From Sorex araneus (lineage: Eukaryota; Chordata; Mammalia; Eulipotyphla; Soricidae): 64,000 nt of DNA. The stretch's first letter is position 1. Each line of letters opens with the position of its first letter. Location: NCBI RefSeq assembly GCF_027595985.1, contig NC_073304.1, positions 217,622,000 to 217,685,999 on the forward strand, in the 5' to 3' direction. The notes under the pieces were generated by a model, which was not told the origin of the DNA, ran no database searches, and saw only the letters and a program-made list of their open reading frames with translations. Below are positions 11,339 to 21,051 of this stretch, one piece after another. The position numbers and the translations under genes are program-made.

Positions 11339-11725
11339 GGCCTGGCGTGGTCCTGTTCCTCAGGAAAAGAGCGGAGCCTCTCCTCCCTCAGCGGTCCCTG
11401 CCACCCCGCAGCCCTGCATGAGCGCTCCCCGCGTGTTTCGCCAGTGCACCCGCCCCCTAGACTCCAGGCGTCCTCCCGCCCACCTCCATCTATGCATCTT
11501 GTCTCTGGATTGGGGGATCAGACTCCGGGGGAGACGGGCCGCAGACCCTGCCCCCGCCGCTCCTCCCGCAAGTCCTGCCGGCCAGACGAGGACGTGCTTC
11601 CCGCCTCTGCTTTCCTCTGGGGAAAGGTGCCTTGTTGAGATGAACTGACTCGCTGTCGGAGCAGGAGGGAGAGGGGCACCTCTGCCGCCACCTCCTGCTC
11701 GCCACAGGGAAGCTTGGGAGGGCCG

Positions 11726-11780
11726 TTGTCGTCTTCGTCGTCGTCATCATCATCGCCACCATCGTCGTCGTCATCCTCGG
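11726..11780 (+). repeat. GTC/ATC trinucleotide repeat in WIPF2 3' UTR
   Basis: An imperfect run of GTC, ATC, TCG and ACC triplets. On the - strand it reads as a run of Asp codons, which produces a spurious acidic open frame. Confidence 0.8.
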
Positions 11781-12329
11781 ACCACCTCGTCCTCGGAGGC
11801 TGGCATGGCCAGGACCTGGGGCGATGGGCACGTGTCACGGGAACGGGAGAGGAGTTTGCCAAGAAGTGATCTGTTTTAAAGGTCGAATTAGGAGAAAGGG
11901 CAAGGAAATGGGTCTGCTTTATTTTGGTCTTGATCCCATTCTGTGTCTCCGCCCCGGGATAATGTTGGATATAAACACTAGATACTAATTGGCTGATCTA
12001 AGCATCAATAATATTAACTGGGAATCCTTGTAGAGCTAGTCAGTCCCACTTAAGCAAAGGGACCAGGAGCCATTTGAGTCCCCAGTCCCCTAGGGCTCCC
12101 CACCCCATCTCCTCAAGATGCTGAGGCTGAAGGAAGGAACAGCTCCCACGCCCCAAGCCAAAAGAGAAAAGCCACTTACATCCATTCCTCCCAGATTCCC
12201 AGGCCTCCGGACCAACTCTAGTGGGTGATAGGACAATCGGGCCTGGTCCCTGGCCTAAACGTTGACCTTGAGTCTGCCTGGCCCTGAAGACCACTGACCC
12301 TTTTGGTCCCATCCAGAAACTTCAGTTTC

Positions 12330-12440
12330 CAGGTTGGAAACTGACTCAGTGGTAGAGCACATGCCATAAGCCACCAGGGTTTGAACCCAGGGTGTGAGGC
12401 TCTGGGTTCTATTCCCGGCACTCCAAAAACAGGAAAACAG
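12330..12440 (+). mobile_element. tRNA-Ala-like SINE in WIPF2 3' UTR
   Basis: ACTCAGTGGTAGAGCACATG and GAGGCTCTGGGTTCTATTCC match a tRNA-Ala-type head. A partly duplicated B-box-like segment (AGGGTTTGAACCCAGGG) lies between them, and an A-rich tail follows. Confidence 0.6.
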
Positions 12441-15098
12441 AACAACCCAACACTTCAGCCCCGATGGCTGCTCCAGGATGACAAGGGGAGGGTGAAGCCC
12501 CTTGTGGAAGGGGCTGGCTCTGTGAGCGACTTAAAAGTAATTCCTCATTTGAGTTCCTCTTCGTCCCTCCTTCATCCTCGCCTACCTGAACTACGGGGGT
12601 TAGTCCAGGGGGAAGAGCCGGGTAGGGAAGCTTCAAACCTAGTCCAAGGTCCCTCCGGGCCAAGAAGCGCTATGGCGTAGGTGAAGCGTTTCTGGGCCCT
12701 TGGGCCCCAGCTGCCCGCAGCAGTACATTGATTGACTTTCGGGGCCTCTTTGCTGAAGAGTGCAGGAAACACAGGTGCTCAGACTAGGTGGCTCTGGGCG
12801 TGGCTGGGGGGGCCAGCACGGAGGACTGGGTTGACTGCAGCCTTGCTGATCCTGGAGATGCTACAGACCTGGGAGGTAGGGCTGCCGGCTGCCGTAATGG
12901 TCCCTGAGAGAGAGCGGGACAGCCAGTCACAGCCTTTCACCAGCTGTGTCACAGGCGTGTGTTGGGGCTGCGGGCTGAGTCCCCAGGGCCTTCCTCTGCA
13001 CGCTGAGAGAGGCCCGGCTCGGGTTTTCTGTGGAGGCCTTCCCTTCACCACCCCCTGGACCAATTGACTCTTGGCACAAATCACAGTTCGATCTGTCACC
13101 AAACTTATTATAATCATTGTTTTCTTCTTTTCTTTTTTTCCATTCCTATTTCCCAATGTTGGCAGTTCTCTCCCGGCAGTGCCCCCTCTTAAAGTGGCAG
13201 CACTGAGGGCGGGAAGCGAGTGGAGGGACTAGGAGAGAGGCCCAGACTCCGCAGCTGGGTCCCGGGCAGGTGCTGGCCAGGGCTGAGCCTGGACTGTGAC
13301 GTCTTCCCATTTATTTTTGAAATGGGAGTTGATGCCTTTTGTACAACGTTATCAAAGTGTTGGTTTTTGTTCTCTTGACTCAAACATAGAGCATCACAAG
13401 AAGTATCACAAGTAAAAGCCAAACCCCAGCTTTCCAGTGGGGCCAACCCCTCCCTTCCCTCTGACCTGCTGCCCCGCCCCACCATTGACCCTGTCTTTGA
13501 ACTGTGTCCCTTCGGGCTTGGTTGTTTTCATTTTCTCGGGGCCTCCTGCAAACAGGACTGGTTGTAGATCTAGCTAGGTGGAGCGTCTTCATAGCACATG
13601 GCGGACATAGCACCCCTTTAAATGTCTTTGCCTTATGCATCATTTGCTCCCTCTGTTAATGACAGATTTACGATCATGTATATTTACTATTGAAGAATGG
13701 GAATGTGATCCTCATGGTTAATGATCTATTTTTTACGTTGTAAAGAAGCTTATAATGGAGGTTTCAGGTGGACGAGCTGCAAGAGCACCAAAACTTCGAA
13801 GGCGACCTTTGACCTGCTTGTGGGAGCCTCATCTCTTCCGTGGAAGATGGGGCGGTCTCATGTTGAGGCTATTGCCCGATCCCCTTCATTCCCCGCAGCC
13901 TCTCCCGGAAGGAAGAGATGGTGCCGGGCGAAGCATCAGGAAGCGGTGTTAAGATTTCAGCCCCTGTGTGGGTTTGGTTTTATGATGTCTTTTTCCTTCG
14001 TGGGAAAAACTTTGCTAGTTGTTTTTTTTTTTACCGTCCTCTCTGGGAAGCAGGATCGTGGCCCCAGATTTTCCAGTGAGCTTGAGGCCCCTTTTTTCCC
14101 CTCTGTGGTCACCGAGCCTGGGTCCCAGTCCTTGGGTACTTTAGCTGTGGCCTTTTCTGTCCAGCTGCAGAGCCTGGGCCTGCCAAGTGCCCAGGGCTGC
14201 CCCACCCAGTGGGTCTAAGGCTGCTGTCTCCAGGAACTCACCCCCAATGCCACTCCCCTGCCCCCCAGCAGGCAGAGGCCAGGAGACTACACTGGCCACT
14301 GCCATGGGGGCTTCCTTTTACCCCCTGGCTTCCCAGCTTGACACCCAGACTTACCTCCAGGGAGAGGTGAGAAGAAATTGTAAATAGACTTGCTACAGAG
14401 CAACTCAGGGCTGGGGTATGTTTGAATTCTCCTGATCACTTGAAATAATTTGTAGACTGAGTGCTTATGGGAGTGGGGGGGGAGTGTGATTCCAGGGTCC
14501 GTCTGCAAAGTTATGGGGGGGGGAGTATAGGGCATCCGAGGTCCTTGCATGGCCCTACACTGGGCTGCCTGTCCTGGAAACCCAACCTCCGATCAGCTAC
14601 AAATCGAATTCTTCACATTCCAGTTATAGTCTTTCCTCCCTGTTGAATCTCCGTCCAGCTACGTGGTCATGGGGGGCTTTCTGGAAGCCTCCCTAATGTA
14701 GGGAATGGAAGGCACGAGAACTCTGCTTTCAGGAGTCATCTCTTAAAAGCGAAACAAAAGGAAACTCTGACCACCTTCAAAACAGACAAAAACAAAACAT
14801 AAAAGACTAATTGTTGAACTGCAAGAAGGGGTTGCTTCCATTTAACTCCACGTTCATTGTGCCTTTACTTGTGTTAGATTTCTGTGCTTGCTTCCTCTTT
14901 CCCTCTTTGAAGCAATTAAAATCTTCCTTGATGATTGCTGCTTCCTTCTTTTTCCTCTTGTTTCTGACAGTTTAGTGGGGGCCCCCCATTATCTTCAATC
15001 TCATTCCACTGGTGGCAGAGGGGCCCTCGGCTGCTTTTCTCACATCTGACGTATGTCCTTTTCCACATCAGCCAGCATGGACGTCATAGTCAACACTG

Positions 15099-15104
15099 AA
15101 TAAA
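15099..15104 (+). terminator. WIPF2: Candidate WIPF2 poly(A) signal AATAAA
   Basis: A canonical AATAAA is followed 20-50 bases later by a strongly TG-rich run (about 15124-15155), the expected arrangement of hexamer plus downstream GU-rich element for 3' cleavage. It lies about 3.8 kb after the WIPF2 stop. Confidence 0.55.
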
Positions 15105-16134
15105 AGGCTAGCTAGAATGACACGTGTGTAGCGCGTGTGCGTGTATGTGTATGGCCGTCTTTGCATGTGGATCCATTGCTTTTAAAGAGATAATTTATTG
15201 TCTGATTTATTTTGACATTATACTCTTCGGTTACAGCGCTCCCGCTCCCAACTTAGCATTGATCCTAAACCTCCTTCCCCTGAAATTGTATAATCTGGTC
15301 TCAGGTTGGATTCTTTGGTACGATTCTTCTGAATGCTGTGCGGTTTTATTAAAACTTGTTTTAAAACAAAACATACCAAGAAAACAAATGACAACTTTGT
15401 ACCCGTGTCTGGAATCCTGCCTCAGGTGGTGGCCTGGAGGGGGAAAAAAACTCAGAAGCTCGGGTTGATGAGTGGGTAGACTGAAGCACTCGGTAAAAGA
15501 AGTACATTGCTTTGGGCAGTCACGTCTGTGAGCTCCTCCCCTCCTAGGATTTTTGAAAGTCACGGTGGTGGTTAGGTGATGGTTACCCATTCTGATCGCA
15601 TTGGTCATCTTCCTGCTTTGCCATCTCATGTCCCATTCCCCCATGTTTCAGGAACCCAAGCCCTTCTGGCCTCACGCCCATCCCTTGGTGTCCTTTAGAA
15701 TTTTTTTTTTGTTCTCTGCTTGCCCGGCAGATTCTCACACTGCGGAGTAGAAACTCATGCGGGTGTACATTTTTTTGTGGGTGTTGGCTGGTTTCTTCAT
15801 TCCTCTTTAGATCGGAATCTGGGCTGGCTTTCTCAGACTCTGATTTTAGGTGCAAAAACTAACCCAGACGGTCTCAGTGTACTGTGGTCAGCCAACATTA
15901 ATCACCTCTAGGACTTAATGAGTGTAACTTGCACTTTCATCACTTGAAAAGGTCGGGATTGTTTCCCATCCTGATTCACCATGGGTGTGTGTATGAATCA
16001 CTCACATAATAGATAGAAAAGCCCATCCGGGAGGGTGAAGGCGGGACGGGGGGAAAAGCCCTCCTTCCATTTTCATCCAGACTTGCCAGGTTGGCTGAGT
16101 TTCTGATTATTTGTCCATTGTTATTAATCTGATT

Positions 16135-16140
16135 AATAAA
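16135..16140 (+). terminator. WIPF2: Second candidate WIPF2 poly(A) signal AATAAA
   Basis: This AATAAA is followed by T-rich and TG-containing sequence and lies before the first well-preserved downstream SINE (16577). It could serve a longer WIPF2 transcript. The downstream element is weaker than that at 15099. Confidence 0.35.
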
Positions 16141-16576
16141 CTACCTATTTATTGATTTGTTCCTCCTGTGACTTGAAAGCTGGAGATTGCGTAGATCAGC
16201 CTCACCTCCCTGACTCTCTGCTCCTGCAGGGAGCGTCCCTGCTGGTCCTATGGGGGCGGCTTTGCTAATCTCAGTATGCCGGTGCTGTGTGTGTTCCAGC
16301 AGGCAATGAGGACACCAGTTTGCCCTCTTGAATCATTACCGAGACATGGTTGCTTACGGGGAATGTGACTCTTCGTGTTTCCTGGCCCAGCCCAGCCCAG
16401 CCCAGCCTGACTGCAACTTCCAGCAAGGCAGCTGCCGATTGGCGACTTCCTGCTAAACTGAGATACAAACGTCAGAGGACTGAAGGTCCACCTCAGGATC
16501 TTAACTAACACCCAGAACATAAACATAACCATGGTGAAAGGTGGCACTGCAGACTATACCAGCGCCCGGACCAGCG

Positions 16577-16776
16577 ATTTTTTGTTTGTTTGTTTGTGTT
16601 TTAAATTTTTTGCTTTTTGGATCACACCTGGCAATGCCCAGGGATTGCTCCTGGCTTTGCACTGAGGAATTACTCCTGGCAGTGCTCAGGGGACCATATG
16701 GGATGTTGGGAGTTGAACCCAGGTAGGCCACGTGCAAGGCAAACACCCTACCCGCTGTGCTGTCGTTCCAGCCCCT
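16577..16776 (-). mobile_element. Shrew SINE, antisense
   Basis: The reverse copy runs from a TTTG-rich tail through GGATCACACCTGGCAATGCC to CCAGCCCC, nearly full length. Confidence 0.9.
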
Positions 16777-17116
16777 GAGACAGGTGTTTCTTAGCATAGA
16801 ATTGAGTTTGTTGTGCACGCTTAGATTCAGGGGTGTTAAAAATGAAAGTACTATGTATACTCTCGGACCACACAAAAGTGCTAATGCACTTTTCCTTGAC
16901 TCAAAGCATTTATTGCATCTTTCCTCTGTGCTAGACACCTATAATCTGAAAATCAGTGGACTTGGACTAGCATAGATTTTGGGGCAGCTTCCAGGAGAAA
17001 TCAGTGCAGCAGCAGATGAAAAGGTGTGGTAATGGCCAGGGAAAGGTGGGGGTGAGCAGCATTCCACAGTGTGGAGGGCACAGGCTCTGGAGGTGTAAGC
17101 AGAATGGCAGACTCCG

Positions 17117-17267
17117 GGGGCCGGAGTGATAGCACAGCGGGGAGGGCGTTCATTTGCCTTGCACGCGGCCAACCCGGGTTCAATCCCCGGCATCTCATAT
17201 GGTCCCCCAAGCATCGCCAGGAGTAATGCCTGAGCATCTCCAGGTGTGACCCAAAAAGGAGAAAAAA
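17117..17267 (+). mobile_element. Shrew SINE, sense, short form with perfect target duplication
   Basis: It is flanked by AGAATGGCAGACTCCG at 17101-17116 and 17268-17283 (16 bases, perfect). An internal segment of the 3' half is missing. Confidence 0.94.
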
Positions 17268-17349
17268 AGAATGGCAGACTCCGCATTGTGTGGTGGACGG
17301 TTGGTAAAGGGAAACGTCTGATACGTATCTCAGAAACCATTGAGTCCTC

Positions 17350-17512
17350 GGGGGTCTGAGTGAAAATACAGTGGGTAAGTAAGATGCTTGCCTAGCATGT
17401 GACAGACCATGTTTGATCTCTGGCACCCCGTATGTTCCCCAAGGCCTGCAGGAGTGATCCATGACCCTAGAGTAAGCCCTAAGCACTGCCAGGTGTGGCC
17501 CTAAAACAAATA
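17350..17512 (+). mobile_element. Shrew SINE, sense, diverged
   Basis: GTGGGTAAGTAAGATGCTTG, TTTGATCTCTGGCACC and CTAAGCACTGCCAGGTGTGG identify an older copy. Confidence 0.65.
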
Positions 17513-17713
17513 ACCTTTCAGTTCCCTGCCTCCACCATGGTCTCTCACTTGTAGGTTTTCTTGGACCAATACTATACTTCCTGGTGAGTATTTTCATAAG
17601 TCCCAATATGCACATTGTGTACTTCTGCCTTCTGCTCGTCCTGTAACCGTTACATAGTCTATCCCTTAAGGATGACGGACTGCAAAATACCATTTAAGAT
17701 TATTAACAGGTTT

Positions 17714-17896
17714 GGGGCTGGAGCGATAGCACAGCGGGTAGGGCGTTTGCCTTGCACGGGGCTGACCCGGGTTCGAACCCCAGCATCCCATATGGTCCCC
17801 TGAGCACCGCCAGTAGTAATTCCTGAGTGAAGAGCCAGGAGTAACCCCTGTGCAATTGCCGGGTTTGACCCAAAAAGCAAAAAAAAAAAAAAAAAT
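17714..17896 (+). mobile_element. Shrew SINE, sense, with perfect target duplication
   Basis: A young-looking full-length copy, flanked by AGATTATTAACAGG at 17697-17710 and 17897-17910. Confidence 0.94.
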
Positions 17897-18049
17897 AGAT
17901 TATTAACAGGCTTGAGTATCTGGATTATGGTAATGGATCGGAATAGTGAAGGTTGTTTTCTATTTTATTGCCATAGTAAGATATCAAAAATACGATCTGG
18001 TCAAAAAGCCTCCATTCTATAACCGTCCATTCATAGCAGCTAATTCTTC

Positions 18050-18812
18050 ACTCGTTTTTTGGGCCATACCCGGTGGTGCTAAGGGCTCACTCCTGGCTCT
18101 GTGCTCCTGGCAGGGCTCAGGAGACCAAAGGGGGGTACTTTGAGGACTGACCCCAGATTAGCCACAGGCAAGGCAAACCACATGTAGTACCTGCTTTACT
18201 TTCTCTCTTGCCTCCACTCTTGCTGTTTTCTACTCCTGCAAAGCCTATGGCTGTTATCCCCTCGCTTTTTTTTTTAAATTTATTATTGATTTTGAGCCAC
18301 ACCCGGCAGTGCTCAGGGCTTACTCCAGGCTCAGCACTCAGGGGTCACTCCTAGCAGGGTTCAACAGATCATATGGGGTCCTAGGGATTGGACCTGGGCC
18401 AGCCTGCAGGCAAGGCAACTGACCTACCCACTATCCTATCAACTTCAGCCCCTATCTCTCCTTCCTTTAGAAGGCCACTTCAAAACTTAAGTCTGGTCAT
18501 CCATCCCCTAGGTGTAAGTGGTGGAGTTTGGCCTATTTTCAAACTTTAGTATTTTCACTTTCTAGTTCTGTGACTTTGGGCAAATTTATTTTGCCCCTTC
18601 ATCTTCAGTTTCCTTGTTCATAAAGAGGTAACTGAGATAAAATGATAAGAGGTAAAACATTTAAGCTCAGTCACTGGCATACTCTTATTTTTTGGACCAT
18701 CCCTCTATGCTCAGGGATTACTCCAGGTAGTGTTTGGGGGACCATATGAGGGGCTGGAGGCTGAGCTCAGGGCAGCTGTGGCCAAGGCCACTGTACTGTC
18801 CCTCTATCCCTA
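18050..18812 (-). mobile_element. Three diverged antisense SINEs and a MIR fragment
   Basis: Reverse copies lie at about 18050-18215, 18268-18452 and 18683-18812. A sense MIR fragment (TTCTGTGACTTTGGGCAAAT, CAGTTTCCTTGTTCATAAA) lies between at 18555-18650. Confidence 0.65.
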
Positions 18813-18884
18813 AACTGTAAGTATTGGCCCTGATCTATGAACTGATGACTGTAATGCTATTTTCCTATTCCTTAGCTTTATTGC

Positions 18885-19150
18885 TCTATAGCACAGCGGG
18901 TAGGGCATTTGCCTTGCACGCAGCTGACCCGGACTCGATTCCTCCGCCCCTCTTGGAGAGCCCAGCAAGCTACTGAGAGTATCCCGCCCACAAGGCAGAG
19001 CCTGGCAAGCTACCCATGGCATATTCCTACCCATGGCATATTCGATAGGCCAAAAACAGTAACAACGAGTCTCACAATGGAGACGTTACTGGTGCTCATT
19101 CGGGCAAAATCGATGAGCAACGGGATGACAGGTGACAAGTGATTAATAAA
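18885..19150 (+). mobile_element. Long-form shrew SINE with alternative 3' half
   Basis: The head (ATAGCACAGCGGGTAGGGCA) is that of the common family. After the B box, however, it continues GAGAGCCCAGCAAGCTAC, CAGAGCCTGGCAAGCTACCC, AACAGTAACAACGAGTCTCA and GATGAGCAACGGGATGACAG, a different 3' half. I recall this long form from shrew sequences. It ends with a short AAGTGATTAATAAA tail. Confidence 0.8.
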
Positions 19151-19349
19151 AGATATTACCATCACATAGAATTGGATACTGGCTTTCTGTGGAGCCTGAG
19201 AGTTAGCTAAATTATTAACTTTGGAAGCTGACCTCTAAATTACTGCTCCAAATGATATTTTTTGTTGAATGCTCAACTTAGCTCCCATATAAAAAAGATT
19301 TTCAGAATAAGGGACCATAAGTCTCTTCCCCTTGTTTTTTTGTGGAGGC

Positions 19350-19706
19350 AGAGCTTTTGGGTCACACCCAGCGATGTTCAGGAGTTACTCCTGGTTCTGC
19401 ACTCAGGAATTACTCCTGACAATGCTTGGGAGACGTTATGTGGGTTTTTTTTTTTTTCCTTTTGGGTCACATCCGGCGATGCTCAGGGGTTACTCCTGGC
19501 TCTGCACTCAGGAATTACTCCTGGCGGTGCTCAGGGGACCATATGGGACGCTGGGAATCGAACCTAGGTCGGCCGCGTGAAAGGCAAACGCCCTACTTGC
19601 TGTGCTATCACTCCAGCCCCTTGGGGGACCATATGGGATGTCAGGGATCAAACTTAGTTCAGCCGTGTGCAAGGCAAACACCCTACCCTCTGTGCTCCAG
19701 CCCTCT
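19350..19706 (-). mobile_element. Nested antisense SINE pair
   Basis: An outer reverse copy (19350-19445 and 19620-19706) is split by an inner complete reverse copy (about 19446-19619). The outer sequence around CTTGGGGGACCATATGGGATG is present on both sides of the inner copy in diverged form, consistent with a target duplication of about 17-19 bases. Confidence 0.85.
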
Positions 19707-19812
19707 CTCCAATCTTAAGTATATGGGTTACAGAATTAATGTTGAGAAGTCTCACAGAATATAGTATTATTTACATAAATAGATACATAGATAAAAGCAA
19801 GGACTTAACTTT

Positions 19813-19962
19813 TTTTTTCTTTTACTTTTCTTTGGGTGGGGTCACACCCAGCAATACTCAGTCCTGGCTTTTTGCTCAGGAATTACTCCTGGCAGTGCGT
19901 GGGGGACCATATGGGATGCGGAGGGCAGGCGCCCTACCCGCTATACTATAGCTCTGGCCAGG
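19813..19962 (-). mobile_element. Shrew SINE, antisense, partial
   Basis: GGTCACACCCAGCAATACTC, AATTACTCCTGGCAGTGC and ACCATATGGGATGC, with part of the head deleted. Confidence 0.75.
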
Positions 19963-20024
19963 ACCTAACCCTTCTTATTCCCCTTTAAAGGCTAATCAGT
20001 AAGATGCTATGGTAAGGAGTGGTG

Positions 20025-20135
20025 CATTATATATATTTATATGGATCAGTTTCTCTAGGCAAGTTGTCGGGCCCACTACAAATATGGATGTATATACATA
20101 CATATACATATATACATATATATATATATTCACAT
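20025..20135. repeat. AT-rich TATA/CATA microsatellite
   Basis: TATATATTTATATGG is followed by ATACATATACATATATACAT-type repeats, 350 bases upstream of the CDC6 CpG island. Confidence 0.8.
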
Positions 20136-20179
20136 TTGGGGGGGTAATAGAACTATACCAAAAACAGGGTGAGTGGATA

Positions 20180-20345
20180 GAGCTGCCTTAAAAGGCCGAG
20201 CACATGCTTTGTGCTTTGCATGCGGGAGGCCAGTGTTAAATCCCCCACACCTCACGGTTCTTACAGCACTCTGGCAGCAATACCCCAACACAGAGCCAGC
20301 TGTCCAGCACCTCTGGGTATATCCTCCACCACTAATGTGCTGTGC
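20180..20345 (+). mobile_element. Degenerate sense SINE upstream of CDC6
   Basis: GCATGCGGGAGGCCAGTGTT, AAATCCCCCACACC and CAACACAGAGCCAGC are weak matches to the family. It is old and rearranged. Confidence 0.45.
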
Positions 20346-20852
20346 TCTCTAATTCGGGTTCTGTGTATTTGTTTCGTGCCTTATAGGGTTGAGCATTACA
20401 GAAGTTTATAGGATCATGCCTGGCACCCAAACTGCCCAATGAATAGTAGGTGCTGTAGTAGCATCTCTGTTAATCTGGCCTATGAGCATAAAGAAAATAG
20501 ACAAACGGCCGCCCAAAGGCGCGATCTCAGCTGCACACCTCCCTTCCGAAAAAGAGCGCGTAAACGCTCGGCGCGTTCAGCAAAGACTACATTTCCCGCC
20601 GAGCTGTGCGGCCAAGCCGGCTCGCGTGCGTGACCCAGAACGGCCGCTCCCGCGCGTCTCTCCGCAAAGGCCCCGGATGCAGTAGCCGACCCGGCTAAGT
20701 GGGCGTGGCTCTCGGCGGCGCTGAGACTCGGGGCTCTCCTATTGGTTGCTGTCCTTCCAACTGGATTGGACGCGAAAGAAGAGGGCGGGGACCTGTGTCG
20801 AGCCGCGCTCTATCGACAGCCAATGAGAGCCCGGGCCGGACTTAGGCGGGAG

Positions 20853-20860
20853 GCGGGAAA
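20853..20860 (-). promoter_or_regulatory. E2F site (TTTCCCGC on - strand)
   Basis: GCGGGAAA on the + strand is a perfect E2F consensus in reverse orientation. It lies 23 bases upstream of the second E2F motif, within the CDC6 core promoter. Confidence 0.75.
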
Positions 20861-20875
20861 CCGGAGCTGTGCGAA

Positions 20876-20883
20876 TTTGGCGC
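20876..20883 (+). promoter_or_regulatory. E2F site (TTTGGCGC)
   Basis: A perfect TTTGGCGC lies immediately upstream of the predicted start of transcription, the same placement as the start-proximal E2F site of human CDC6. Confidence 0.8.
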
Positions 20884-20884
20884 G

Positions 20885-21051
20885 AGCCGTCCTGGGTTCT
20901 GCTGTTGCTGCTGCTGCTGCTGCTGCTGCTGTTTCTGCTGTTTCTGCTGTTTCTGCTGCTGCGGCTGCTTCTGCTGCGGCTCAGTGCGCACGGGGACTTG
21001 TCTGGAGAAGCTCTGTGTGCTAGAGACCCGAGCATTGAAGTGACGCACCTC
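20885..21051 (+). other. CDC6: CDC6 noncoding exon 1 (predicted)
   Basis: The exon is inferred from the E2F-defined start region and a good donor, CTCGTGAGTTG, with GT at 21052. It contains no ATG, so translation would begin in exon 2. Its 5' half is dominated by a CTG/TTT triplet repeat. The exact 5' end is not determined. Confidence 0.55.
20899..20979 (+). repeat. CTG-rich trinucleotide repeat in predicted CDC6 leader
   Basis: The triplets are mostly CTG, with an uninterrupted run of eight CTG at 20908-20931, then CTG pairs spaced by TTT and ending in CGG and CTT variants. It begins about 15 bases after the second E2F site. On either strand it reads as low-complexity Leu, Ala, Cys or Gln/Ser frames, which I reject as coding. 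Confidence 0.9.

Larger units (their letters stand above)
11339..15120 (+). other. WIPF2: WIPF2 3' untranslated region (probable extent)
   Basis: The region after the stop codon has no coding signal and almost no shrew SINEs, unlike the introns before it and the intergenic DNA after it. As I recall, mammalian WIPF2 has a 3' UTR of several kilobases, so a length of about 3.8 kb fits. The region includes a GTC/ATC trinucleotide tract, one tRNA-Ala-like SINE near 12.33-12.43 kb and long AT-rich unique stretches. The end is inferred from an AATAAA followed by a TG-rich element. A longer form using a second AATAAA at 16135 is possible. Confidence 0.6.
16141..20470. other. WIPF2-CDC6 intergenic region, SINE-rich
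   Basis: No exon is recognised here. The interval holds at least ten SINE copies in both orientations, a MIR fragment near 18.55-18.65 kb, an AT-rich microsatellite near 20.03-20.13 kb, and a MIR 3'-end fragment near 20.41-20.46 kb. The CDC6 promoter begins at its right edge. Confidence 0.7.

Noticed and set aside
11333-11340. Splice-donor-like AGGTGAGG at the WIPF2 stop codon
   Set aside because: The reading frame reaches the conserved C-terminus and stop exactly here, so no further splicing is needed.
11518-11862. Acidic open frame on - strand with a poly-Asp run
   Set aside because: It is the reverse translation of the GTC/ATC repeat in the WIPF2 3' UTR.
19332-19764. Recurring peptide resembling GVTPGSALRNYSWRCSGDHMG
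   Set aside because: The same peptide appears at dozens of loci because it is the reverse-strand translation of the shrew SINE; not a protein family.
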